The translations under genes were made by a program, and so were the position numbers. From NCBI RefSeq assembly GCF_002153375.1, contig NZ_MTBQ01000001.1:682001-746000 (forward strand): 64,000 bases of DNA. The letters are read 5' to 3'. The notes below the pieces were generated by a model. That model worked only from the letters and a program-made list of their open reading frames with translations, made no database searches and had not been told where the DNA came from. Positions 52,405 to 61,493 of this stretch are shown here, in pieces (within the stretch, counting starts at the first letter, position 1; every line of letters starts with the position of its first letter). Source of the DNA: Oceanobacillus rekensis. Lineage in GTDB: Bacteria; Bacillota; Bacilli; Bacillales; Amphibacillaceae.

Positions 52405-53856
52405 ATGGGTCATTCCATCGAAAGCACAAATCGTCCACCGTATGGTATTCTCGCTATTCTTTTGATTGGCGCCTTTATTTCTTTTTTAAATAATACATTA
52501 TTAAATGTTGCATTGCCCACAATTATGGCAGATTTAAATGTTGATACAGCTACAGTTCAGTGGTTGAGTACAGGCTATATGCTAGTAAATGGAATCTTAA
52601 TTCCGACGTCAGCCTTTTTAATTCAAAAATATTCCGTACGTCATTTATTTTTGGCAGCGATTGGATTATTCCTGATGGGAACCATCCTTGCCGGGTTTGC
52701 CACAACATTTCCAGTTTTACTCGCCGGACGAATGGTTCAGGCGTCTGGTTCTGCGATTATGATGCCATTATTAATGAACGTCATTCTAATCGCTTTTCCA
52801 GTTAGAAAAAGAGGGACGGCAATGGGTGTGTTAGGACTCATATTAATGTTCGCACCTGCCATTGGTCCGACATTATCAGGCTGGATTATCGAGCATTATG
52901 ATTGGAGAATGCTGTTTCATTTTATTACACCAATTGCCATTCTAATTTTATTGCTCGGTTTCTTCCTATTAAAAGATAAGAAGGAAAAAGTAATTATCCA
53001 TTTAGATGGTTTTTCTGTAGTATTATCCAGTATCGGTTTTGGTGGATTGCTGTACGGATTTAGCTCGGCTGGATCGATTGGTTGGAGCAGTCCTCAGGTT
53101 TATTTGCCATTGGTGGCTGGGATTTGTTCACTGGTTTGGTTTATCCTGCGTCAATCGAATTTAACGCAGCCAATGCTTAATTTCAATGTGTTCCGCTATC
53201 CGATGTTCTCTTTAGCAACGATTCTAATGATGGTTTTAAATATGGCAATGTTCTCTGGTTTTATGCTGTTACCTATTTATTTGCAGACAATTCTTGGAGT
53301 ATCACCTATGGAGGCTGGATTATTGTTGCTTCCAGGTGCCATTGTCAATGCCATCATGTCACCGATTACCGGTAAACTATTTGACAGACATGGCGGGAAA
53401 ATATTAGCTATTAGCGGGTTGTCCATTATGATGGTTACCACTTATTTCTTAAGCAATTTAACATTTGAAACAGATTATTATTACTTAATGTTTATCCATG
53501 CTGTCCGTATGTTTGGGTTGTCTATGGTTATGATGCCAGTTCAAACAAATGGTTTAAATCAATTGCCAGTTGAATACTATCCACATGGAACTGCGATGAA
53601 TAATACGTTAAACCAGGTTTCCGGTGCTATTGGAACAGCAGTGATTATTACGATTATGTCGATTCGTGAAAATAATTATGTCAGCAAATTTTCGGCACAG
53701 GTAATCGGACAACCGACAGTAGAAGTAGAACAGCAAATCGCAATGGAAGCAATGCTTGGTGGAATCAACGATGCCTTCCTTATTTCCTCAATTATCATTG
53801 TCGCGGCACTGGTGCTGGCCTTCTTCATGAAGCGAGCAACACCGCAAGAGTTATAG
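52405..53856 (+). CDS. DHA2-family multidrug exporter (LmrB/EmrB type)
   Basis: 483 residues, about 14 TM helices. N-terminal motif FLNNTLLNVALPTIMADL, VQWLSTGYMLVNGILIPTSA and antiporter motif AIGPTLSGWIIEHYDWRMLF are typical of proton-coupled DHA2 exporters; the length matches Bacillus LmrB, which confers lincomycin resistance. The actual substrate is unknown. ATG 52405 has AGGAGGTAAGCAGA upstream. Monocistronic. Confidence 0.88.
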   Translation: MGHSIESTNRPPYGILAILLIGAFISFLNNTLLNVALPTIMADLNVDTATVQWLSTGYMLVNGILIPTSAFLIQKYSVRHLFLAAIGLFLMGTILAGFATTFPVLLAGRMVQASGSAIMMPLLMNVILIAFPVRKRGTAMGVLGLILMFAPAIGPTLSGWIIEHYDWRMLFHFITPIAILILLLGFFLLKDKKEKVIIHLDGFSVVLSSIGFGGLLYGFSSAGSIGWSSPQVYLPLVAGICSLVWFILRQSNLTQPMLNFNVFRYPMFSLATILMMVLNMAMFSGFMLLPIYLQTILGVSPMEAGLLLLPGAIVNAIMSPITGKLFDRHGGKILAISGLSIMMVTTYFLSNLTFETDYYYLMFIHAVRMFGLSMVMMPVQTNGLNQLPVEYYPHGTAMNNTLNQVSGAIGTAVIITIMSIRENNYVSKFSAQVIGQPTVEVEQQIAMEAMLGGINDAFLISSIIIVAALVLAFFMKRATPQEL

Positions 53857-53881
53857 GACCGCTAACGGTGTTTTTTCGAAT

Positions 53882-53938
53882 AAAAAAAGCCTTTCTTTTC
53901 ATCCTCATTATAATGAGAGAAAAGAAAGGCTTTTATTT
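53882..53938. terminator. Shared terminator of exporter and cstA
   Basis: AAAAGCCTTTCTTTTC and GAAAAGAAAGGCTTTT form a long stem with an inner CTCATTATAATGAG dyad; T-runs on both strands. It lies between convergent stops. Confidence 0.9.
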
Positions 53939-53942
53939 TTTC

Positions 53943-55373
53943 CTATGCTGCTTTCATGTCCACTTCTATTTGATCTTCTTTGTTTCTTATTGCTTTCCTG
54001 AAGAATACGAATGTCATTAGGATGGTTAGTACTAAGCCAATTACAAAAGAAATGTTTAGGTTTAAATTAAACCCTATTTGTGCATTTAAAATATATACGA
54101 ATACCATGTAAGTCATAAAGATTGCAGGGACTAAGGAAACGAAATAGTTCTTTCCTTTGATGAATAGATACATAGTAGCAATCCATAGAGCGATTACAGC
54201 CGTTGCTTGGTTTGCCCAGGAGAAGTATCTCCACAAGATATTAAAATCTATAAATGTCAATCCAAATGAAACTACAAATAGCGGTAGTGCTATCATCAGT
54301 CGATTAACGGCATTTTTCTGCCCGACATTCAGATAATCTGCAACAATCGAACGTGCCGCACGAAATGCAGTATCTCCAGAAGTGATTGGGAGTACAATTA
54401 CACCCAACACAGCAACTGTTCCAGCAACCGCCCCGAGTAATGTAATCGCGATTTCATTAACTGCAGCAGATGCTGTACCAGCCGCAATCACTTCGCTTAA
54501 TGTTTGTCCATCGAATAAACTCATCGCAGCTGCTGCCCAAATCATTGCAATAATTCCTTCTGCAATCATCATACCGTAAAATATATAACGTCCCTGCGAC
54601 TCCTTTTGTGTAGTTCTAGAAATGATTGGTGACTGTGTTGCATGAAACCCAGATAATGCACCACAAGTAATCGTAAAGAACAATATTGGGAAAATCGGTA
54701 TATTATCCGGATGTAAGTTTCCTAATGCTAATTCCGGTATTTTATAATCAGAGAAAACTAAAGATATTCCAATCGCGACAGTTCCGAATAATAGAATAGC
54801 CCCAAATATTGGATAAACCCTACCGATAATTTTATCAATGGGCAAAATAGTAGATAGAAAGTAATAAGCGAAAATAGATCCTAAAATAATGCCGAATGCA
54901 ACTTTTCCATCAAGTAGGATATCAATAAGTGAAGCTGGAGTCGTAACAAAAACAGTACCTACCAGCACTAATAGCAATAATGAAAAAGCGTTCACAATAT
55001 GCCTTGAAAAATTTCCAAGAAACTTCCCTGCTAGTTCCGGTATATGTGCTCCTTTGTTTCGAATGGATATCATTCCGGTTAAGTAATCATGTACTCCCCC
55101 TGCAAAGATGGAACCGAGAACGATCCATAAAAATGCTACTGGACCGAATAATGCCCCCATAATTGGTCCGAAAATCGGGCCTGTCCCAGCAATATTCAGC
55201 AATTGAATCATCGCATTTTTTTGTTTTGGCATCGGTACAAAGTCTACCCCATCAGCTACCGATAGTGCCGGTGTTTGTCGTTTATCTGTCGGTTCGAATA
55301 TTTTCTCTATAAATTTCCCGTACGTAAAGTAACCGATTACTAATAGAATAATAGATACGAAGAATGTAATCAT
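53943..55373 (-). CDS. cstA: Carbon starvation protein A (pyruvate/peptide transporter)
   Basis: 476 residues, about 13 TM helices. LLNIAGTGPIFGPIMGALFG, GGVHDYLTGMISIRNKG, TCGALSGFHATQSPIISR and TSGDTAFRAARS are diagnostic CstA motifs. It is the short CstA form found in Bacilli. Family members import pyruvate or peptides under carbon limitation. A consensus CcpA site overlaps its likely transcription start, so glucose repression is expected. Confidence 0.93.
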   Translation of the reverse strand: MITFFVSIILLVIGYFTYGKFIEKIFEPTDKRQTPALSVADGVDFVPMPKQKNAMIQLLNIAGTGPIFGPIMGALFGPVAFLWIVLGSIFAGGVHDYLTGMISIRNKGAHIPELAGKFLGNFSRHIVNAFSLLLLVLVGTVFVTTPASLIDILLDGKVAFGIILGSIFAYYFLSTILPIDKIIGRVYPIFGAILLFGTVAIGISLVFSDYKIPELALGNLHPDNIPIFPILFFTITCGALSGFHATQSPIISRTTQKESQGRYIFYGMMIAEGIIAMIWAAAAMSLFDGQTLSEVIAAGTASAAVNEIAITLLGAVAGTVAVLGVIVLPITSGDTAFRAARSIVADYLNVGQKNAVNRLMIALPLFVVSFGLTFIDFNILWRYFSWANQATAVIALWIATMYLFIKGKNYFVSLVPAIFMTYMVFVYILNAQIGFNLNLNISFVIGLVLTILMTFVFFRKAIRNKEDQIEVDMKAA

Positions 55374-55403
55374 AATTATTTTACCCCCCTTTATGCAAGA
55401 TAA

Positions 55404-55417
55404 TGAAACCGTTTACA
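55404..55417. promoter_or_regulatory. CcpA-binding cre site of cstA
   Basis: TGAAACCGTTTACA fits the cre consensus TGWAANCGNTNWCA at every position. It lies just downstream of the predicted -10 box, a repressing position. Confidence 0.85.
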
Positions 55418-55422
55418 ATTTA

Positions 55423-55450
55423 ATTATAATCCTTAAACGAAAAAAATCAA
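55423..55450 (-). promoter_or_regulatory. Sigma-A promoter of cstA
   Basis: On the minus strand TTGATT (55445-55450) and TATAAT (55423-55428) are 16 nt apart. The cre site overlaps the expected start of transcription. Confidence 0.65.
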
Positions 55451-55775
55451 GTAATTTACGCTGAATCTCGCGGTGCCTGTCATTCCCTGAATTTCGTCAA
55501 TATTTGGCGGGGTGTTCAGACAATATGAAGTGTAGATTGAGGAATTATCAATGAGGTGTTTGAGTCATTTGTATAAAGACAAAATAAAACCGATTCTCAT
55601 TCACCATCAAGAACCGGTTCTTGGATCACTTTTATATAATTTATTTATTGACATGTTAATATCCTCACTTTTTCACCGGATTATCTTGTTCAAAGATTTG
55701 ATTATAAAATACTACATCATGAGACTAAACCAGTTTCATTCAGTCTTTTCTTCTTCCTCATGCTTAACTTATATA
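55451..55775. other. Spacer without supported gene
   Basis: A plus-strand frame (55551-55820) is open for 89 codons, but lacks a ribosome site and is rich in Leu/Ile/His from AT-rich DNA. An AACCGGTTCTTG region near 55610 shows weak symmetry only. Confidence 0.4.
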
Positions 55776-55850
55776 TTAGCGGTTCATTCTTTCATATGCA
55801 TCTACATACAATTCATATGAATCTTTTAGTATTTTCTTCATCTTTTTCAT
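55776..55850 (-). CDS. Possible 24-residue peptide
   Basis: AAGGGAGGAATAAAAC directly precedes ATG 55850. The peptide is MKKMKKILKDSYELYVDAYE then RMNR: basic start and an amphipathic helix. The near-consensus ribosome site is the main support. It is too short for family recognition. Confidence 0.4.
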   Translation of the reverse strand: MKKMKKILKDSYELYVDAYERMNR

Positions 55851-55877
55851 GTTTTATTCCTCCCTTTTCTTGATACT

Positions 55878-56025
55878 TTAATTATGGTATATAAGGGAGA
55901 TTTTTACAAAGTCAATGTAATCGATAACAATGACCATGAAAACGGGAACAATCGAGATGAAAACGAATCCAACACTTCTTTTCTTAGTTTTACGCTCTTT
56001 TTCTTTACTTTCCTTATTATTCCAT
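55878..56025 (-). pseudogene. Possible frameshifted small membrane protein
   Basis: From ATG 56023-56025 the frame stops after two codons. One added A gives MENNKESKEKERKTKKRSVG then FVFISIVPVFMVIVIDYIDF and VKISLIYHN, a charged tail plus one TM helix. There is no ribosome site, because a dispersed hairpin (56040-56070) lies where the leader should be. Tentative. Confidence 0.3.
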
Positions 56026-56039
56026 TGTTAATTTTTGAA

Positions 56040-56070
56040 TGGAAGCAAGAGAACCGTCCCCATGCTTCCA
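56040..56070. repeat. Dispersed GGGGACGGTTC hairpin, copy 3
   Basis: TGGAAGCA (56040-56047) and TGCTTCCA (56063-56070) form a perfect 8-bp stem around AGAGAACCGTCCCCA. It is the most symmetrical of the three copies. Confidence 0.75.
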
Positions 56071-56071
56071 T

Positions 56072-57280
56072 TTATAGCATATTCCCTTCTCGGTATTGTA
56101 ATGGTGTGGAGCCTGTTTCTTTCTTAAATATTCTTGCAAAGTAGGAAGAATCTTCATATCCGGTGATCCAAGCAATCTCTTCGATGGATAGGTTCTCCGT
56201 CCTTAATAGATGTTTTGCTTTATTTATTCGTAACATTTTCTGGTATGCAGTAATTGTCAGATTCGTATCTTGCTTAAATTTCCGGGATAAATGACTTGGA
56301 TGTGTATTACATGTTTCCGCTAGTTTATCTTTATCTATTGGCTTATCATAAAAACTCTGCAGGTGTTCAATCACTATTTGCGTCATTTTCGAATAGTGAC
56401 GTAGTGAATTCGCTGCAACTAAATCACAATAATCCTCTATCATTCGGTCTTGCAACGGATTCAGGATTGCTAATTTACTGGCGTTTTCTATTTCAAATGC
56501 ATATTCCTCAGATTTACGATGGATCAATATAGCTGGTACATTACCGTTTCTTGCGGCAGTACGCAGCAGTGTATTCATTACGATAGCAAGGTTTTTAAGT
56601 CTGCGAATCGGTTGATTTGGAAAACGCTCAGAAAATGAAAATAGCATATTTTTGGAATTAATCAGTGTTAATGCTGTTATTTTATCTCCTTGCTCAACTG
56701 CATGCATAAAATCCTTTTCAATTTGATAACGTAACTTTACAAGTTCTAATTCTTCGTCTTCCGTAGAGTTATCTATTTTCTGAGTATCGTTATCATTGAT
56801 TTTTTTGGCTTGAATAATTGTTGGGGTTGCTTCATTAAGCATTATTGTTTGAAATTGTTGGAGTACGCTGGCGAAACTATTTGCTTTTTCTACGGGTAAT
56901 ACATGAATTTTTTCACTTCTCTCCCTCAATGTCTCACTTTGGATGCTGCTTAAATGATAGTTCCTGGACAAGCTATACAAATTAGGAGTAATAAGAAAAT
57001 AGGGGCCGATAATAATCGTATATGATTCATCCTGCACACCGAAAGAATAGCCATAATAGTGCAAATCCCATTCATTAACATATGTATATAGATGATTATT
57101 TTTGTCCATTGATTTATATAAACTAAAAATATCCTTATAACCTGAACCAGGCATAAAATCAGGGATAGAAATCGTTTCATGATGATAAATAAGATTTCTA
57201 TTCTGATCCAATACGATCGTATTCAAATTAGTAATCTGCTCTATTTTCATAGCTGTAGAGATTATTTTTGATGGTTTCAT
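56072..57280 (-). CDS. AraC-family regulator, probably of the PTS-like gene
   Basis: 402 residues. The last 100 residues hold two helix-turn-helix motifs of AraC type (DKDKLAETCNTHPSHLSRKF, LRTENLSIEEIAWITGYEDS, SYFARIFKKETGSTPLQYRE). The N-terminal 290 residues form a sensor region (ETISIPDFMPGSGYKDIFSL, YYGYSFGVQDESYTIIIGPY) of the type seen in Bacillus sugar regulators. It is divergent from the EIICA gene at 57516 and probably controls it. GGAGGTATCAGA precedes the ATG. Confidence 0.85.
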   Translation of the reverse strand: MKPSKIISTAMKIEQITNLNTIVLDQNRNLIYHHETISIPDFMPGSGYKDIFSLYKSMDKNNHLYTYVNEWDLHYYGYSFGVQDESYTIIIGPYFLITPNLYSLSRNYHLSSIQSETLRERSEKIHVLPVEKANSFASVLQQFQTIMLNEATPTIIQAKKINDNDTQKIDNSTEDEELELVKLRYQIEKDFMHAVEQGDKITALTLINSKNMLFSFSERFPNQPIRRLKNLAIVMNTLLRTAARNGNVPAILIHRKSEEYAFEIENASKLAILNPLQDRMIEDYCDLVAANSLRHYSKMTQIVIEHLQSFYDKPIDKDKLAETCNTHPSHLSRKFKQDTNLTITAYQKMLRINKAKHLLRTENLSIEEIAWITGYEDSSYFARIFKKETGSTPLQYREGNML

Positions 57281-57515
57281 TCTGATACCTCCATCTATAA
57301 AAAGATTAAAATATGCACTTTTGTCCGCTAATTGTTAAAAAAGTCCTAGTAGAATTTTTCAAAATTAATTATCATGGTATCATAATAACGTTTGAAAGAC
57401 TAAATTTGGGAACTATGCTCGTTTGTGAAGACGTTTACTTTTTACCCATAGAGGAATTAAATGATTACAATATCATAGTTCTGTACATGCAACTATTTAT
57501 CAAAGGAGAAAAGTT

Positions 57516-59111
57516 ATGAGCAATCAACAGCAAGAGAAAGTCGAACAGAACAAAGAAAAAGAATCGTTGCTTACGAAAGCGCTCGGGGTACTGTCCGGAA
57601 GCTTTGCACCTATCATTGGAGTACTGGCGGGGGCTGGGTTATTAAAAGCATTGTTATCCGTTCTAACTACGCTAGGTTGGCTCTCCCCTGAAAGCGGTAC
57701 CTATATTGTTTTATCAGCTGCTGGGAGTGCCGTTTTTTATTTCCTTCCTGTATTTCTGGGAATTTCAATCGCTAATAAACTGGGTGCGAATGGATATGTG
57801 GGTGGAGTTGTTGGTGCATCTCTTTTAACACCAGAAATCGTTCACCTTGTAGAAGACGGTGTGGAGACAATTGAGTTTTTGGGAATACCTGTCCTTTTGG
57901 CAGACTATTCTTCTACCGTATTTCCAATTTTTATAGCCATGTTTGTTTATGCAGCATTAGATAAATTATTGAAAAAAGTGATTTTAAAAGATCTTCAGTT
58001 GTTTATTAACCCAATGATTTCCTTATTAATTCTCGTTCCATTGACAATGCTCTTTTTTGGACCTTTTGGAACTATAATTGGGGAAGCGCTTGGTTCTCTC
58101 ATTGGTTTTCTAAGTGATACTAGTGGACTTTTAGCAGGTGCCGTAATGGGTAGCGCATGGACGTTCTTGACCATCGCCGGTTTACACTGGACCATCATTC
58201 CGCTTGCTATCGCAAACCTTGCAACAGGACCTGATCCAATTATTGCCATGGCTGCAGCTGCACCATTTGCACAAGTTGGTATAGGGATTGCAGTATTTCT
58301 TAAAACACGTGATAAAGACTTGAAAGCTCTCGCAGCCAGTGGAATTGTACCTGGAGCCTTGGCCGGTACAACGGAAGCAATTAACTATGGTATTATATTA
58401 CGTTACAGGCGGACGATGATTTATGTCGTCATTGCAGGGGCAATAGGTGGTGCAATCAATGGAAGCCTTGGTATTGTAATGAATGATTTTGTACTCCCAA
58501 GTGTATTAGCAATTCCTGCCTTCTCACCAATTGGCTTGTATATGATTGGTATTGGAGTTGCATTTGTCTTAGGATTCATTTTAACCTACGTTTTTGGATA
58601 TGAAAGTAAGAGTAAAAAAGTAGATGATAACTATAGCCACCTCGTTGTTGGTGTAAAACCTGAAGTAGTTGGAAGTCCTTTACAAGGAAAAGTTGTAGCT
58701 TTATCCGAAACTAACGATCCATTATTCGCCACTGAAACAGTTGGTAAAGGTGTTGCGATTGAGCCGGAAATTGGTAAAGCAGTTGCCCCTGTCGATGGTG
58801 TCGTTACTACCCTGTTCCCAACAGGACATGCAGTAGGAATCACTTCAGACAATGGAGCCGAAGTATTAATCTTTATTGGCGTTAATACCATTCAACTGGC
58901 AGGAGAACATTTCACATCACATGTTAAACAAGGTGATCGAGTATCAAAAGGTGATTTGCTCATTGAATTCGATATCAATAAAATTCAAGAAGCCGGATAC
59001 CGAACAATCACACCTGTTGTCGTCACAAACAAAGAAGAATATTTGGATATCAAAGCTACAGAAAACAATGAAATAAACCCGAATGACGACCTGTTAAGAT
59101 TAAGCTTATAG
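57516..59111 (+). CDS. PTS-like EIICA permease without IIB domain and without phospho-His
   Basis: 531 residues. Residues 20-365 are a beta-glucoside/glucose-type EIIC (SFAPIIGVLAGAGLLKALLS, AGLHWTIIPL, GTTEAINYGII); residues 375-510 are an EIIA-Glc-type domain (SPLQGKVVALSETNDPLFAT). No IIB domain with its cysteine is present in the protein or next to it. In the IIA domain H438 (TGHAVGI) is kept, but the phosphorylated His of the family (HxG in EVLIHIG) is F453 (EVLIFIGVN), and the following Asp is N457. Phosphoryl transfer by the usual route looks impossible. It may be a facilitator or sensor. AAAGGAGAAAAGTT precedes the ATG. A weak cre-like site lies at 57426-57439. Confidence 0.88.
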   Translation: MSNQQQEKVEQNKEKESLLTKALGVLSGSFAPIIGVLAGAGLLKALLSVLTTLGWLSPESGTYIVLSAAGSAVFYFLPVFLGISIANKLGANGYVGGVVGASLLTPEIVHLVEDGVETIEFLGIPVLLADYSSTVFPIFIAMFVYAALDKLLKKVILKDLQLFINPMISLLILVPLTMLFFGPFGTIIGEALGSLIGFLSDTSGLLAGAVMGSAWTFLTIAGLHWTIIPLAIANLATGPDPIIAMAAAAPFAQVGIGIAVFLKTRDKDLKALAASGIVPGALAGTTEAINYGIILRYRRTMIYVVIAGAIGGAINGSLGIVMNDFVLPSVLAIPAFSPIGLYMIGIGVAFVLGFILTYVFGYESKSKKVDDNYSHLVVGVKPEVVGSPLQGKVVALSETNDPLFATETVGKGVAIEPEIGKAVAPVDGVVTTLFPTGHAVGITSDNGAEVLIFIGVNTIQLAGEHFTSHVKQGDRVSKGDLLIEFDINKIQEAGYRTITPVVVTNKEEYLDIKATENNEINPNDDLLRLSL

Positions 59112-59152
59112 GTGACTGTCACTTCCTGGACTTTGTGTATTACTTATATGAC

Positions 59153-59190
59153 AAGTCATAACTGTAATGAGTTATGGCTTTTTTTTTATT
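59153..59190 (+). terminator. Terminator of the EIICA gene
   Basis: AAGTCATAAC pairs with GTTATGGCTT (one wobble), followed by a run of T. Confidence 0.85.
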
Positions 59191-59394
59191 TTAAACTTAC
59201 TATTGTTGGTTCATTTCTTGAATAAAGTACATCCATCAAGCCTTACTATTATTGCTGTCTTGTACTACCACAAAATTTACATATAATTTACTTTGACTTA
59301 ACAACTGGTCTTGCTATATAATTACACCTTGTAGTTCAAATCAATATCAATCTATGTAAATTAATAATGCTTAATAAAATATGAGGTGAATAAT

Positions 59395-61341
59395 GTGAAA
59401 AAATTATTATCTACGAAGATGGGCTTCTTCGCCATTGCTGTAGTTCTTTTTTGGATAAAAACATATATAATTTATAAAACAGAATTTGATTTAGGTGTTA
59501 GTGGGGCCATGCAGGAGTTTCTATTATTCTTTAATCCACTTAGTTCCGGGTTAATCTTCCTTGGACTCGCACTATTTGCTACAGGCAAAAAAGCGGGACG
59601 TCGTATCATTGGAATTTCATTCATTCTAGGCTTTATCCTGTTCGCAAACGTGGTGTTTTACCGTTTTAATGGTGACTTTATAACACTTGCTACCATGATG
59701 CAAACAGATAATTTTGGTAGTTTAGGTGGTAGTATTCTAGGGTTGCTAAAACCATATGACATTCTTTTTGTATTAGATTTAGTTGTTTTAATTGTTTTGT
59801 ATAATAAATTTAAATCGAATTGGTCAACGGAACGTATTCAGTGGCGCAAACCACTTACCGTATTAGCAGCTGGCGCTATTGCTTTTGGCGTTAACCTAAG
59901 CTTAGCTGAAATTGATCGTCCACAATTATTAGAACGTACCTTCGATAGGAATTATTTGGTGAAATACCTTGGAACCTATAATTTTATGATTTATGATGCG
60001 GTTCAAAGCTTTGAAACATCAAAACAACGTGTTTTAGCTGACAGCAGTGACATTACAGAAGTAGAAAATTATACAAAATCGAAGTATGCTGAACCAAATG
60101 CTGAAATTTTTGGAACAGGCGAAGGGAAAAATATTATCAAGATCCATTTGGAATCATTCCAGTCCTTCTTGATTGATTATGAACTACATGGGGAGGAAGT
60201 TACTCCATTCCTAAATTCATTGGTACATGATCAAACACAGGATTACACGTATTTTGATAACTTCTTCCATTCGACGGAGCAAGGGAAAACAGCTGATGCA
60301 GAATTGACGATGGATACGTCGTTATACGGATTGCCACAAGGGTCAGCCTTCGTGACAAAGGGTAACAATACGTATCAGGCATTACCAGCTATACTTGAAC
60401 AACAACAAGATTATACGAGTGGCGTATTCCACGGGGACGGTAAATCGTTCTGGAACCGTGATGAAGTATATAAACAACTCGGTATTAACGATTATTATTA
60501 TGATATTTTCTATGATATGAGCAAAGAGAATGTGATTAACTATGGTTTAAAAGATAAACCATTCTTTGAAGAATCAATCCCGTTATTGGAAGAAATGGAC
60601 CAACCATTTTATGCGCATATGATGACATTAACACACCACCATCCATTTGTTGTTGATGAGGGCGAGGAAAGTATTGCACCTGCTGAGACTGGAGATGGTA
60701 CGGTTGATCGTTACTTCCAGACCGCAAGATATTTAGATGAGGCATTAGAAGAATTCTTTACAGATTTGAAAGACGCAGGATTGTATGAGGACTCTATCAT
60801 TATGATTTACGGAGACCATTACGGTATTTCACAAAATCATAATCGTGCAATGGAAGAAATCATGGGCGAAGAAATTACACCATTGAAAAATTCAGAACTA
60901 CAGCGTGTACCGTTTATGATTCGTATTCCTGGTGTAGATGGTCAGGGAACAAATCATACCTATTCCAGCCAGGTTGATGTAATGCCAACATTGCTGCACA
61001 TCCTTGGAATTGACGCACGCGATTATATTGTTTTCGGTACGGATATGTTTTCTGAAGGGCATAAAGACTTTATTCCTTTCCGTAATGGTGATTTTGTTAC
61101 AGAAAAATATAGTTCCATCAATGGAATCTTCTATGATAATACAACAAAAGAAGTCATTGAAGAACCAACGGAGGAAATGCTTGCAATGAAAGAGACCGTT
61201 CTTCATGAGCTGGAACTTTCCGATAAAGTATTAAACGGTGACCTCCTGCGTTTCTATACTCCTAATGAGGATTGGGAACCAGTAGATCCAAATAATTATG
61301 ATTATAATTACGACGTTGAAGAATTAAATGAGAAGAACTAA
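59395..61341 (+). CDS. ltaS: Lipoteichoic acid synthase
   Basis: 648 residues. About five TM helices (residues 8-175) precede an extracellular sulfatase-fold domain. Catalytic residues are in place: E253 (IHLESFQS), nucleophile T299 (TEQGKTADAE), then HHHPF and the YGDHYG metal site. It polymerises glycerol phosphate from phosphatidylglycerol onto a glycolipid. GTG 59395 follows GAGGTGAATAAT; a GTG 9 nt earlier is less well placed. The C-terminus is acidic. Confidence 0.92.
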   Translation: MKKLLSTKMGFFAIAVVLFWIKTYIIYKTEFDLGVSGAMQEFLLFFNPLSSGLIFLGLALFATGKKAGRRIIGISFILGFILFANVVFYRFNGDFITLATMMQTDNFGSLGGSILGLLKPYDILFVLDLVVLIVLYNKFKSNWSTERIQWRKPLTVLAAGAIAFGVNLSLAEIDRPQLLERTFDRNYLVKYLGTYNFMIYDAVQSFETSKQRVLADSSDITEVENYTKSKYAEPNAEIFGTGEGKNIIKIHLESFQSFLIDYELHGEEVTPFLNSLVHDQTQDYTYFDNFFHSTEQGKTADAELTMDTSLYGLPQGSAFVTKGNNTYQALPAILEQQQDYTSGVFHGDGKSFWNRDEVYKQLGINDYYYDIFYDMSKENVINYGLKDKPFFEESIPLLEEMDQPFYAHMMTLTHHHPFVVDEGEESIAPAETGDGTVDRYFQTARYLDEALEEFFTDLKDAGLYEDSIIMIYGDHYGISQNHNRAMEEIMGEEITPLKNSELQRVPFMIRIPGVDGQGTNHTYSSQVDVMPTLLHILGIDARDYIVFGTDMFSEGHKDFIPFRNGDFVTEKYSSINGIFYDNTTKEVIEEPTEEMLAMKETVLHELELSDKVLNGDLLRFYTPNEDWEPVDPNNYDYNYDVEELNEKN

Positions 61342-61378
61342 AAAAACCGAACAGTGCCTAGCACTGTTCGGTTTTTTT
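61341..61378 (+). terminator. Terminator of ltaS, ACCGAACAGTGC type
   Basis: ACCGAACAGTGC pairs exactly with GCACTGTTCGGT around CTA, with A- and T-runs. Its stem is the same as that of 62009-62043. Confidence 0.93.
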
Positions 61379-61493
61379 ATATGAGTGTGCCTGTACAAAA
61401 TGGATGTCCGAATGGTGTCTGGCACTCCCAGAGCTTTGTCGAAAGATATATGATGATTATTTTTGAAAGTATTTTTACTTATTACCGGTAAAG

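Noticed and set aside
55551-55820. 89-codon plus-strand frame
   Set aside because: No ribosome site; it overlaps the better-supported 24-codon frame on the other strand.
55884-56144. 86-codon plus-strand frame
   Set aside because: It runs antisense to the AraC gene end and through a dispersed hairpin; no ribosome site.
57426-57439. cre site upstream of the EIICA gene
   Set aside because: TGAAGACGTTTACT has two mismatches to the consensus, too weak to list as a feature.
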